NCBI GenBank assembly: GCA_963556195.1
Contig: OY744525.1
Location: 56,299,946 to 56,363,945 of the forward strand
Direction of reading: 5' to 3'
Length of the DNA: 64,000 nucleotides
Source of the DNA: Sepiola atlantica
Taxonomy: Eukaryota; Mollusca; Cephalopoda; Sepiida; Sepiolidae
How positions within the stretch are numbered: position 1 is the first letter of the stretch; each line of letters starts with the position of its first letter. Position numbers and translations under genes: made by a program. Below, one piece after another: positions 19,181 through 29,514 of this stretch. A model generated the notes under the pieces. That model was not told where the DNA came from. It searched no databases and saw only the letters and a program-made list of their open reading frames with translations.

Positions 19181-21535
19181 GTGCCCTTCTTAAAACTACA
19201 CCGGAGTATCACTATTTCTTTTGGAGGGTCTCAGGATATTCTAAAAATCTGCGCTTTAACCAAAATCAGTTGTGCACCCGTTAAATTGTTCCGAAACTTG
19301 ACCCGTGATTGCAAACCTATTGCTACTGGGTCCCGAAATTACCGTGCGGAGGACTCTCGATTCATTGAAAAAGAAATTCTACAAATGCTTGAGGATGATA
19401 TAATTGAACCAAGTTACTCTCCGTGGCGCGCTCAAATTGTTGTGACTTCGTCAACTAATAAAAAGAAACGATTGGTAGTCGATTTCTCCCAAACTATTAA
19501 CCGTTTCACCTTACTTGATGCATACCCCTTGCCACGAATTGGGGATCTCGTTGACCAAATAGCCCAGTATCGTATCTTTAGTATAATTGACTTGTCCAAA
19601 GCATACTATCAGATTGAAATTTGCCCTGAAGATCGCCCCTATACGGCCTTTCAGGCTGGAAACCGTCTGTACCAATTTAAACGAATACCCATGGGGGTCA
19701 CAAACGGGGTTTCTGCCTTTCAACGATTTATGAATTCTTTCATTTCTGATAACAAATTACCTGGAACCTTCTCGTATATAGATGATATAACTATTTGCGG
19801 TAAAACCCAGGAGGAGCATGACGTCAATTTGGAGTATTTCTTAAAAGCTGCCTCGACATACAACCTCGAAATAAACCGGGAAAAATCAAAGTTTTCACTT
19901 CGTTCTATTAACGTGCTTGGATACCAAATTTGTAACGGAACTCTTCAACCTGATCCAGAGCGTTTGAGACCTCTTTTGCAAATGCCTCCCCCTTCCGATT
20001 CAAAATCGTTAAAAAGGTGTCTTGGTATGTTTGCTTACTATGCGAAATGGATACCTAAGTATTCATACAAAATTCGTCCACTGGTCGAAAATAAACAATT
20101 CCCTATGCCTCCTATAGTTGTAAATTCTTTCGAAAAACTCAAGAAAGACATTGCTGAATCATCCGTAAAAGTTATTGATGATGAATTGCCGTTTATTATT
20201 GAAACCGATGCCTCAGAAAAGGCTATCGGAGGCACTCTTTTACAAGCTGGGAGACCTGTAGCATTCTTTTCTCGGTCGTTAAACCTCTCTGAAATGCGAC
20301 TTCATATAGTCGAAAAAGAAGCATATGCCATAGTCGAATGTGTTCGTAAATGGAGAGATCTCATTGTTGGGAAACATTTTACTATTATTACTGATCAACA
20401 AGCCGTATCTTTTGTGTTTAAACCTGCTAATCGTGGAAAAATTAAAAACGATAAAATTATACGGTGGAAAATGGAACTTCTTCCCTTTTCATATGATATA
20501 AAACACCGTCCCGGGAATGAAAATATTGTCGCTGACACATTATCCAGAGTATGTGGTGCTGCTGTTTCTTCCTTGGAGGAACTAAAATCAATTCATGATT
20601 CCTTAATACATCCTGGAGTACAACGCTTTTGGCATTTTGTAAGGTCACAAAATTTGCCATATTCACTTGATGAAATCCGACGTGTGACATCTCAATGTAC
20701 TACTTGCGCCAAAATAAAACCCCAATTCTTTACTTCTACTAATAATATTCTTATCCGTTCTACTGCTCCATTCCAGCGTCTTTCTGTCGATTACAAAGGA
20801 CCTATCCCGGCATCTTCATCAGGTTGCCGTTACATATTTACAGTCGTCGATGAATACAGTCGATTTCCGTTTGCTTTCCCTTGTCGTGATTGCTCCTCTC
20901 AAACCGCGATTCAGTGCCTGGTGAATATTTTTTCTATTTTTGGACTTCCCTCATTCATCCATTCCGATCGAGGAACTTCGTTTATGTCGGAGGAATTCAA
21001 ACAATTTTTGCTGCGACTTGGAATTGGATCCAGTAACACTACTGCGTATAACCCAAGAGGTAACAGCCAATGTGAGCGCTATAACGGCATTATTTGGAAC
21101 ACCATCTTATTAGCTTTGGGATCAAAACGGTTACCCATTAGCGCTTGGCAGGATGTTCTACAGGATGTTTTACAAACTATTCGCTCTCTACTATGCACCT
21201 CCACAAATGCTACGCCTCACGAACGCATGTTCAATTTTAAAAGGCGCTCTTCCACTGGCACTGCATTACCTGTTTGGCTCTGTGAGCCTGGGGAGGTGTT
21301 ATTAAAGCGATTTGGTAACAGGAGTAAATATGACCCGATCGTTGAGGTAGTGGAACTCCTCGAGGCTAACCCTACACATGCAAGAATACGATATCATGAT
21401 GGCCGGGAAGATTCAGTAGCACTAAGACATTTAGCACGTTTTCCACGCTCGGGTCGATCTCAAGATTCTGCTGAAAACGTTCTACCTGACATGGGCCCTT
21501 TGCATGATACAAGTTCCACAAATACTCCTTCACCT
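19181..21535 (+). CDS. Ty3/gypsy pol: RT, RNase H, integrase (same frame as gag)
   Basis: Continuous with gag across one TGA. Domains in order: end of protease (FLKLHRS), RT (LVVDFSQTINRFT, FSIIDLSKAYYQI, FKRIPMGVTNGVSAFQRFM, active site SYIDDITICG), RNase H (FIIETDASEKAIGGTLLQAG through HRPGNENIVADTLSRV), integrase zinc finger (H-3-H then C-2-C, CTTCAKIK) and integrase core (LSVDYKGP, IHSDRGTSF, NPRGNSQCERYN giving D, D, E). A GPY-like C-terminal part follows (EPGEVLLKRF, RYHDGREDSV). All catalytic motifs are present. Ty3-derived sequence ends near TNTPSPKE. Beyond it the same open frame runs on into MULE sequence to 21982. No 3' LTR follows. Confidence 0.9.
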
Positions 21536-22192
21536 AAGGAAAGTTATACCTTCCGTACATCCATGTCTCTGCCATGTCGTCATTTATTTTCATTGAGAGC
21601 GAGGCAGTCACTTGAGCTCTTTGCTACTGAACTAGTTGCCGAGCGTTGGACTTGGCAGTACTACACGAGAGGTCATCGGATGTTGTCCAAGTCTTTATCT
21701 GACACTATTCCTGAACATCCTAGCATCAGTCTCACTCCTAGAAGACATCCCATAAATGTACAGAACAAGTACAAGAAGGCATTCATACTAGGACAGAAAC
21801 TGGCTTCATTAGCTTCAGAATGTGGCCAAGACTATGAACAGAGACTTAGTGTGTTAGAGAACTTGACAAAGATGTGGGAATCAGGAAAGCAGGCTGCAAT
21901 TGTAGAAGTTGTTGTGCAGGAGGCACCACCAACTGGCATACGAAATGACCCTGGTCTCAACATAACTGAGTATACAGCATAGAATGATTTGCCTTTGCCA
22001 GATCCCAAATCTCGTACAAAACTAGAACTATTTCCAGAAACTGATGAACTTAACCTTGACAATGTCACTTTACCCCCAAAGTCAAAGAAAAGGGGTCGAC
22101 CCAAAGGATCTAACAATACAGTTATAGGACTCCCCAGTAAGAGATTCAGAATTAATAAAAAAATTATAAAAAAATTTGTCACATACTTTTGA
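21536..22192 (+). pseudogene. MULE/ZSWIM-type transposase, 3' part of split gene
   Basis: Continues the gene of 17570-17757: SYTFRTSMSLPCRHLFSLRA supplies the C-x-H half of the SWIM finger, then LVAERWTWQYYTRGHRML, a helical region (NKYKKAFILGQKLASLASEC) and, after an in-frame TAG at 21980-21982, NDLPLPDPKS and KKRGRPKGSNNTVIGLPSKR. The GRPKG core is AT-hook-like and typical of this family's tail. It happens to be in frame with the Ty3 pol, so pol appears extended by about 147 residues of foreign origin. It ends with TGA at 22190-22192. Confidence 0.75.
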
Positions 22193-22689
22193 AGGCAAAT
22201 ATTCTGAGTCATACTATATTTTATAATAAAAAAGTTTAAACTATTGTTTTTAATTTTGTCCTTTTTTAATGAAAAGAAAAATGACCAAAGTTTTACATAA
22301 CAAAAAGAAAAATAACTGTCATCATGTAATTTTAAATCGGCCCGTGAAATAGTCACAATGGATAATCCGATAATTTATAATGGTTTTGACAAAAAAACAA
22401 AAACAATACGTAAATACATTTAAATGGACATAGTGTGAAACAGTGATTTCAGCCGACACAATCTGTCTTTTTAGGGTGCACCAGTGGGCATCTCAGCGAG
22501 GATGCTGGATCCTACGTAGAAATGAGGTAGAGTTACCACTAGTATATATTCGGCCCCAAATCGGTTGTTTTGGCGAAGAGGGAGAATGGCGCCAAGGAAA
22601 CTGAGATCGGTCCTTAGGTTGCCTGTAGCAATTATCCAGATACAATGGATGAGTTATACCAGCTGAACAATTTGGTCAAGAGTCTTTTA
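22193..22689. other. 3' flank of MULE, unassigned
   Basis: AT-rich with AATAAAAAAG near 22225 as a possible polyadenylation signal. From about 22480 the composition becomes GC-richer and may belong to the next element. No coding signal. Confidence 0.35.
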
Positions 22690-23564
22690 GATACTCGTGG
22701 GGTGGTCGCCTAGAGAAAGAAAGGGAATAAGTCTTTTGCGATAACAGGAAAGAGGAAGGGGCCAAAAGGAGAATTGTAATTACCCGTGTCGTATTGTCCC
22801 AGATGACCAGGAGATGGAGAGGGACGCATAAAGGAGAAAGAGAGAGAGAGAGACGAGAGAGAGAGAGAAGGAAAGGGTGTGATAATATGCCTCCTTGGGA
22901 AAGGAAAGGGTTTTTTGTGTTGAGTGAACTAGGAGTTAGATCCGAGATTTCGTTTGGGACGGACGTGTTCTCGAGAGCTGAGACACGAGCCGGCCAGGCG
23001 AGGCGTTGCGCGAACAATCGCCCTCGCTTGGCATGGCATATAGCATTCCCCCACCATCGTTTTCCAACAGAGATTAACGTCTCAATTAATACCAACAGTC
23101 GTAAGAGTCAACACACACCGTTTGAGTAGACAAGTTGTGTCTCAATTAAGGCTTTGAAAAGGGAGTTTCACACACACACGGTTCTCCAGACATAGATTAA
23201 GTCCAGCTGTTTAACACTGGGAAATCGTAGAGATTCACACACGCACACAGAGAGAAGGAAGACGGGATAGTTAGTAAACAAGCCATTATCGCAAAACAGA
23301 CTTTGGGTTAAAGTTAAAAACCCACCGTTCATTTTTGTTAAATAATTATTGTTATGAAAAGACCTAGCCGTTTGTTGAGTTATTCTGTTGTCGATTTGTA
23401 CTGTTCGCGCGACATTGATTCCACAACGGACCAGCGAGGCAAACATCCCGATTAGAGGAGATTCGAGCCATCTTTCTTTTTACAGCCGCTACTGACGATC
23501 ACTGGCCAAGGAGGGTGTTCCCGGTCTGGAAGGATTGTGGAGCGCCGAGGGACACCCGCCATAT
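22690..23564 (+). mobile_element. Probable 5' LTR of a second Ty3-like element
   Basis: The right edge is set by a primer-binding-site-like TGGCGCCGCGACC (23565-23577), then leader and a gag fragment downstream. The region includes GA-rich runs and two CACACACAC stretches. The left boundary is not visible, and no second LTR is present in the window. Confidence 0.5.
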
Positions 23565-24340
23565 TGGCGCCGCGACCAGGATATCAAATACCTGTGAGCG
23601 AGTGGCCGACTACGATACTCACGGGACGAAGAAGAGAAAGAGGTGTGGGGTCCCCGTTATAAATGGTGCCGCGACCTAGGATCATGGTACTGTGAGGAGT
23701 GCCTGGTAACCTCGGGAAAAGAAAGAGCAGAGCCAACCCACGGCAGAAGAAAAAAAAAAAAAAACAATTTTTTTTTACCGGCAGAACACTTTGAAAAAAA
23801 ATAGACAAAAAAAAAAACCCACGGCACAACGGACGATCTTTTTTTTTACCGGCAGAGAATGCTTTAAAGTTTGACGGACATCGACACCCGTGTTTGAAAA
23901 AAAAAAGAAAAATAGAGAAAGGAAAAGAAATGAGAGAAACAGTCTGACGGGCGTGCACACCCGTGTTTGAAAAAGAGAATAGAAAAAGGGAAAAGAAAAA
24001 AGAGAAACAGTCTAACGGGCAGGTACACCCGTGTTTGAAAAAAAAAGAGAAAGATAGAAAAAGAGATAGACTGAAAGAAAAAAACGTTTTTTAGACTTTG
24101 AGATCGGTCTGGGACCGCGAACTTTTAGTCAATTGATTGAAAGGCCCAGACGGACTCGAAAAATAATAAACAACCAACCCAGAGACGAAAGACCACAGGG
24201 GCAGCAGAGGAGAGGGGTAAGTGACTCGTTGATTTCTCTTGTTCGTTTGCTCGGTTGTCGGTGTATCGATTGTTGTCCAAGCTTTGCACGCGGTTTGGGT
24301 AGTTCTGTTGTTAGAGTAGTAAACTAGAACGCAAGGGGAA
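23565..24340 (+). repeat. Retroelement leader with duplicated PBS-like motif and hairpin repeats
   Basis: TGGCGCCGCGACCAGGAT (23565) and TGGTGCCGCGACCTAGGAT (23664) are near copies 99 bp apart, each followed by TGTGAG and GAGTG. Then TTTACCGGCAGA occurs twice, and a unit with ACGGGC...CACCCGTGTTTGAAAAA occurs three times (about 23873, 23947 and 24017). ACGGG and CCCGT can pair with an 8-base loop. This may be a structured packaging or translation leader. Confidence 0.65.
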
Positions 24341-24752
24341 TGGGTTCGGAGGAGGACCTAGTAAATAGTGTAACAGGTATGGGGAGAGAAGAGACTAGAA
24401 AGATAGAAAGGCCGATAGGAGGGATACGAATACCCCCCCCCCCCACAAAGGGGATCCCGTCGGTTCAATGGAGTGGTTAGCAGTAATTCAGAAGAAGAGG
24501 ATGATTTATGGACTAGAAAATCACGAGATGGTGCTGCTCGCTCTAGAAGGAGCGAGGGGCCCAGCGTCGAGATTCATTGAGAGGAGGTATGTAGAGAACC
24601 CGGGGATCACTTGGACGGAGCTCCGCGAGCAGCTGGTGAGGCAATATGCCAGCGAGCGAACCGCGATTGAGGCCGTACGCAAGTTGACCCGGCTAAGGTT
24701 AAACAATGGCAAGGAAAGGCCTGGTCCCCGTTATAATAGAAATTCATCGTAG
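24341..24752 (+). pseudogene. Ty3-like gag fragment
   Basis: Start MGSEEDLVNSVTGMG. A poly-C run at 24434-24443 shifts the frame. The second frame gives VQWSG-like text, then WLAVIQKKRMIYGLENHEM, LLALEGARGPASRFIERRY and TWTELREQLVRQYASE, a Ty3-type capsid pattern. It stops after LNNGKERPG, where GGTCCCCGTTATAA (24724-24737) matches 23649-23662. The element is therefore truncated in gag, with a microhomology that suggests deletion or template switching. Confidence 0.6.
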
Positions 24753-24959
24753 TTACTTAATCTGTCATGTAAATAGTATCCAGATGATTTCTTTTGGGCA
24801 CGGATTTTCTCAATTCCATGAGTTGCTTATGAAATTGTGAAGATTAATGTGCAAAAAATGATATATTTACTCCTTGCATTAGAGAATGTGTAACTATAAT
24901 GAATTTCTATGGCCAATTAAATGTATTTACGTATTGTTTTTATTATAACAAAATTACAA

Positions 24960-25090
24960 ATTATGTTTTTAAAGGGCAGCACTTTTGATACTTGCCACAG
25001 GCGCCAGAAACATCATGGACACCAATAGGCGTGGCTCAAATGAACCAATCAATCGCAATCATTTTAAAATAGATATTTTACCTTTATTAT
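24960..25090 (+). repeat. Single arm of a GGCAGCACTTTT foldback family
   Basis: GGGCAGCACTTTT, then CAGGCGCC, then CAATCGCAATCATTTTAAAA, match the left arm of the palindrome at 43743-43999 (GGCAGCACTTTTCCTGG, CAGCGCC, CAATCGCAGTCATTTAAAA). Only one arm is recognisable here. Confidence 0.6.
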
Positions 25091-25163
25091 TAAAAAAAAT
25101 ACTATTTTTCTTTTCGGTTTATTTTCATTTTGTTACTTTTCACAATAGAATTATTGTTGATGA

Positions 25164-25450
25164 ATTTTCCCAACATTACTAAGCAACAAGTAAATGTTAC
25201 CAAAGGCAACATAAATTATTCTTCTACCAACCTGTATAAGTTTTTGTTTATTTTATTATTTATTTTTATAAAAAAAAAATCATTTATCAAAATAAATAAT
25301 AAAATAAACAAATAAACTTATACAGGTAGGTAGAAGAATAATTTATGTTGCCTTTGGTAACATTTATTTGTTGCTTATTTTTTTCTTTATATATAACTTT
25401 CCTTAATTTCAATTACTTAAACCGAGAGCAGATTAGTAATGTTGGGAAAA
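25164..25450. repeat. Foldback palindrome
   Basis: The left arm (TTTTCCCAACATTACT, AATGTTACCAAAGGCAAC, ATTATTCTTCTACC) is mirrored on the right (GGTAGAAGAATAAT, GTTGCCTTTGGTAACATT, AGTAATGTTGGGAAAA). The right arm carries an extra stretch of about 50 bp. No coding capacity. Parts resemble the outer arms of the 45347-45904 foldback (AACATTTATTTGTTGC). Confidence 0.85.
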
Positions 25451-25984
25451 AAAAAAAATCTTTCTGATAAGATACAATTTTAAGATCCAAAAAAATAAAT
25501 TAAAAAAAATAATAAGATAACCGTTTCAGCCTAAGAATCTCTGGGTGAACGCTAAGTTCCAGCAGAAAAATACACATCCGAAAGCTAAAACTACAAACAA
25601 TACCAGCTTCGCGTGGCGGAAAATCCCAATGTGCACAAAAATTAAAATTTCGCCCGCGAACGCTAATTTTGCTGGAACACCCATATAACTTCAGCTTCAT
25701 TTATCCCGGAATGAACGCTAAATCCTCGCTGATAAAGATTGTAGTTATATATATATAAAAAAAAGAGTTTTAATATAATTGGCAAAATGCCATCATTCGG
25801 ACAAACAAAAAAAAAATGGATTGATTCTATGCAGGGATGGAAAAATGGCGACAACTAATTTTAAAAGTTCTGTCATAGGCTATCCCCTGTACGAATTACC
25901 AATAAAATGCCTAAGTCGGTTTATTTACTGCTACAAAAAAGGGAAGACTAATTACAACAGATCCATCTACTCCGTACTCGGTGG
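25451..25984. other. Unassigned AT-rich DNA
   Basis: No recognisable gene. Contains AT-runs and a short TA microsatellite near 25746-25757. Confidence 0.4.
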
Positions 25985-26665
25985 GGAGCTTATGTGGTGA
26001 ACACCACAATTAAGGTACTCTCCCTCTCTTTCTTTCTTTCTTTGTTTAACCCTTCTTTGCCTCTGAAGTGGTGAAACTCGCGAAATCTCGCCTAATCACG
26101 TTGGCCGGAGGTTTCTGACCAATGGGCGGCCAACAGGTCAGCTCGGCCGCACGTGATCTTAAATATATAAAGGAGGGGACAAGTCCCTTCCTCCTTCTCT
26201 TTTTCCTTCAGCGTCCGGAGACGAAGAACACACAAAGAACTCTTGGCGATCCCCCCCTCCCCACCAGCTCGAACAAGCTGTGTGGAGGAGGGAGGAAGAG
26301 AAAGGTAACCCTTTTGATTCAAGAAAACTATCTATCTTTCAATTTGATGAACATTCTACAATATGGTAATCTTTCATTCCCAACGAACTCTTATTTCTTC
26401 AACACATTGCATTCTACACATAAAAAGACATTTCAACACGCATCGCATCATACGCCCCAATTATGAACTTACACTCTCTTTTAAATATTAAATAAATTGT
26501 TTTGTTAATAAAAATGTTATTCCTTTCCTTTTTTTATTAACCATTATAAAAGGCCTATTCGTATATGTGTATAGCTTCATCATTCCTTCGCTTTCTTTAA
26601 GGTAAGTTTAAATAATATTTTCTTCCTTTCTCTTGGTTGTCTTAAACTGTTTTATTTAATCCCCA
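25985..26665 (+). mobile_element. LTR-like promoter region with TATA box
   Basis: AAATATATAAAGG (about 26160) is TATA-like and is followed by GGGGACAAGTCCC, a short palindrome, and a pyrimidine-rich leader. AATAAATTG near 26490 may be the polyadenylation signal. It ends about CCCACG, before TGGTCCGATGGTGG (26667), which could be a primer-binding site. This is the U3-R-U5 order of an LTR. No partner LTR was found. Confidence 0.4.
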
Positions 26666-27224
26666 CGTGGTCCGATGGTGGAAGCCTAATGGTGTGATAA
26701 CATGCAGTTATAAATGGCATCTATTACACTACCTATGGTTGGGGGATTCATTATCGCAAAACCATTTGTCCGACATCCTTCGCGACTGTGATTAAAATCC
26801 AAAATCCATTGTTCTCTTTTGAATCTCCCGCCATAAACACACTTCCACACACGGCCATAGATACCTATTTGTAAAAGAACCACCAAAAGAGATTCTTTTT
26901 GTAAAAGATCAACAGACAGAGACTTTTTAAAAGAGAACACTGGAAAGAAGCAAAATACATGTTCAATCTTCTTTCACAGGTGAACCAAAAGAAAGAACAA
27001 TAAAATTGATAATTTCGTCACTTTGCTGTGATCACGTTTTTTGTACATTTTTCCTGTCCTCACATTTCCTGGGTGACAGGGTATTGCAACACATGCTTTG
27101 GAAAATAAAAGCAACTAGTTTCTTTTTTTTTAATGTAAATAAAACTGGATCGAATCACTACCGGACCCCCTCCCCCCCCATTTGCTCATTTTTGCCCTTG
27201 TTATTTTTCCCTTTACTTTTTTTT
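26666..27224. other. Unassigned, between two retroelement fragments
   Basis: No coding match seen. The C-run and T-rich text near 27165-27240 probably belong to the U5-like end described at 27225. Confidence 0.35.
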
Positions 27225-27510
27225 CTATCACCTTTTTGTTACCCAAAAGTCAGATTTTGCTAACGACCGCAAAATTACGACTACCTTTGTATATAGCACG
27301 AGTGACAAAGCAGAAGACATTCTAGCCATATTCAAGTTTATCACAAAGGACCGAGAAAAGTTAACATGACATAGTTAAACAAGAGTTTGACAAACACTTC
27401 ACAGTAACATGAACGAGCCATGTTCAACAAGCGGTGTCAGCAAGACCGTGAGTCTATCGACATTTTTATTACTAACTTGCACGTTAGCGACAACATGCCA
27501 ATGACCAAAC
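27225..27510 (+). pseudogene. LTR end plus Ty3-like gag fragment
   Basis: GTTACCCAAAAGTCAGATTT and TAACGACCGCAAAATTACGA (27260-27279) match the 3' end of the LTR-like copy at 40863-41935. Directly after it the translation gives STSDKAEDILAIFKFITKDR and ERAMFNKRCQQDRESIDIFI, then TNLHVSDN, a Ty3-type gag pattern (FNKR-Q---ESVD-FIT-LH). Stops and a frame change interrupt it. This links the dispersed LTR family to a Ty3-type gag. TAACGACC would be next to the primer site. Confidence 0.6.
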
Positions 27511-28566
27511 TCTTCTTTTGACCTGCAAACTCCTTGCAGTTAGCAACGGCGTCAACCATACAATGTACAAGGTGTGAGGGATAAAATGAAAAAAAAAAAA
27601 AGACATTTTTTTTAACAAAATTGCTCCCACCAAAAATCTTTTTTTAAAATAAAAATATTGATTTTTCGCAACCTTACACTTTAAGACTGAAGTAAATTAA
27701 ATAAATCCAAGTTTTTTAAAAGTCGAATGAGCACACATTATTTTTAAACATTATTAAAACCCTTAAAATTTGTCTTATATTCTCCATGTGGATTAATTAT
27801 AAAGTACCAAAAACACTTCATTTTGGAATCGAAACAATTATAAACTGAAGTAGAGCGAAAAAGTTAAACCTGTTTGTAATCTACGCAAAAAACAATAGAT
27901 TATTGGTGAAATAATAGTTGATATTTCTCAGTAATAAGACACATTCTGGCATCACAATCACAGTAGCCCCTTACGTCTCAGTGGCAATATACCTTGTTTG
28001 GGGTGAATGAAAGTAAAAAAAAAGAAAGAAAAACAGTTGCCAATTTTGTGCATACAATTCACAAAATGTCTTAAATGAAACATTAGCAATTTAATCAAAA
28101 GGTTTAAATTATATACTACTGGCTGTCTCGGCCCGGCGTTGCCCAGAGGTGTATTTACTATTACTATTTTAAACTATGTTGGTATTTATTTTCAAAGATA
28201 TTTTTTTTTTGTTTTAATCAAAGAGAAATAAGACTGTATGGAGGAATACAGTGTTACGTCCCCCTCTTTTTTTTTTTTTTCTTTTTAAATGGCGGCCGTT
28301 TTAAAATAATTCCAACCTGAACAAAGTATTTTTTGCAAAGAATTAAATAAAATTTCATTTTAATTTGCTTAACATGCTTCAACAATCCACAAGAAAAATT
28401 GACAATCAAATACTGATTTTGAAGGAAGAAAGCTATCAATGATAAAGAGACTGACTTATATATATATTACTATTTCATGTATCCACATAAAATTTTATGA
28501 TATATAATTTTTTATGTATCAATTTTCAGTATTTACTTGAACAGTACTCGATACGTAAGTAGAGCT
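27511..28566. other. AT-rich DNA with a decayed TIR-like motif
   Basis: Mostly homopolymer-rich non-coding DNA. CGGCCCGGCGTTGCCCAGAG (28133-28152) resembles the ends of the MITE-like element at 34109-34825 (GGCAACACCGGG). No partner is seen nearby. Confidence 0.35.
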
Positions 28567-28622
28567 AGGTAGTAAGCTATGAAAATATATTTATTGCCAT
28601 AAATATATTTTTATAGCTTACT
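28567..28622. repeat. Short hairpin
   Basis: AGTAAGCTATGAAAATATAT is mirrored by ATATATTTTTATAGCTTACT around a short ATTGCCATAA loop. It is followed by a TATATA run to 28642. Confidence 0.7.
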
Positions 28623-28642
28623 ATATATATATATATATATAT

Positions 28643-29116
28643 GATGTCAAAGCCTGTGTGCAATATAACAAATTATAACTTCTTTTTTACTTTTAGTAGA
28701 AAATTTCTTTTTAATTTTTTTTTTTTTTACAGATTTTTGCTTGCACAAAGACTTTTTTGGAAGTTTTTTTTTATATTAGACTTTATAGACACCTTGTATT
28801 TCACATTTAGAAAACATCATTTATTATCAAACTAATTATGTGAATTAAGAAATATTAGAGTATTGAATTAACATGAAGTGAGAGGGGGGGGGGGCGAAAG
28901 AAATACATAGATAGCTAAGAGATAGATTAGTGTGACTTGTTCAGTTAATTATAAATTAAATAAACTAATTAGAATAATTAAAACAATTACTTTTCAAATA
29001 TAATCCTAAAACTATGGCATATTTTAGCATGTACTTTGTGTTATTAAATTATATAGGAAAAAAAACTTACGGAAATAAACGTTGATTAACTCACATCTTT
29101 ACCTATAAAAAGTAAG
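28643..29116. other. AT-rich DNA, no gene seen
   Basis: Contains a G-run near 28885-28893. GTTGATTAACTCACAT near 29083 recurs as ATTGATTAACTCACAT near 30027, on the other side of the next palindrome. Confidence 0.4.
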
Positions 29117-29514
29117 GGTGCTTATGCTGATGAGCGGCCATATTAAAAAATCATTTTTTATAAAAACAATATTATATTCTTACTCACTGTACAAAAAATT
29201 ATCCACTAGAACTTTAATTACAAGTATTTTTCCATTCTGCGTATCATAACAGCGACTCGTTCCCTAAGCCTCCATCTTGTTTCTTAAGATTTCAGTTATC
29301 TGCCCTTGAAATCTTCTTAAAAAACAAGATGGAGTCTTAGTGAACGAGTCGCTGTTATGATACGCAGAATAGAAAAATACTTGTAATTAAAGTTCTAGTG
29401 GATAATTTTTTCTACTTTTTTGTAGTGAGTAAGAAGATAACACTGAATAAGTATATAATATTGTTTTTATAAAAAAATGATTTTTTCATATGGCCGCTCA
29501 TCAGCATAAGCACC
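29117..29514. repeat. Foldback palindrome, arms about 180 bp
   Basis: GGTGCTTATGCTGATGAGCG at the left is mirrored by CGCTCATCAGCATAAGCACC at the right. Inner landmarks are AAAGTTCTAGTGGATAATTT, TGATACGCAGAAT and CGACTCGTTC with their complements. A loop of about 35 bp (ATTTCAGTTATCTGCCC) separates the arms. Non-coding, foldback or MITE type. Confidence 0.9.

Noticed and set aside
22794..23129. Coding gene in the GA-rich plus-strand frame
   Set aside because: Low-complexity Arg/Glu text from a GAGAGA stretch within an LTR-like region, with no domain.
23865..24060. CRISPR-like array from three regularly spaced ACGGGC...CCCGT units
   Set aside because: Only three units, spacers are low-complexity A/G runs rather than unique, and the context is a eukaryotic retroelement leader.
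29117..29150. CTGATGAGCGG at the arms of the foldback as a hammerhead core
   Set aside because: No GAAA plus stem III on the left. On the right arm GAAA is present in the reverse strand but no stems can form.
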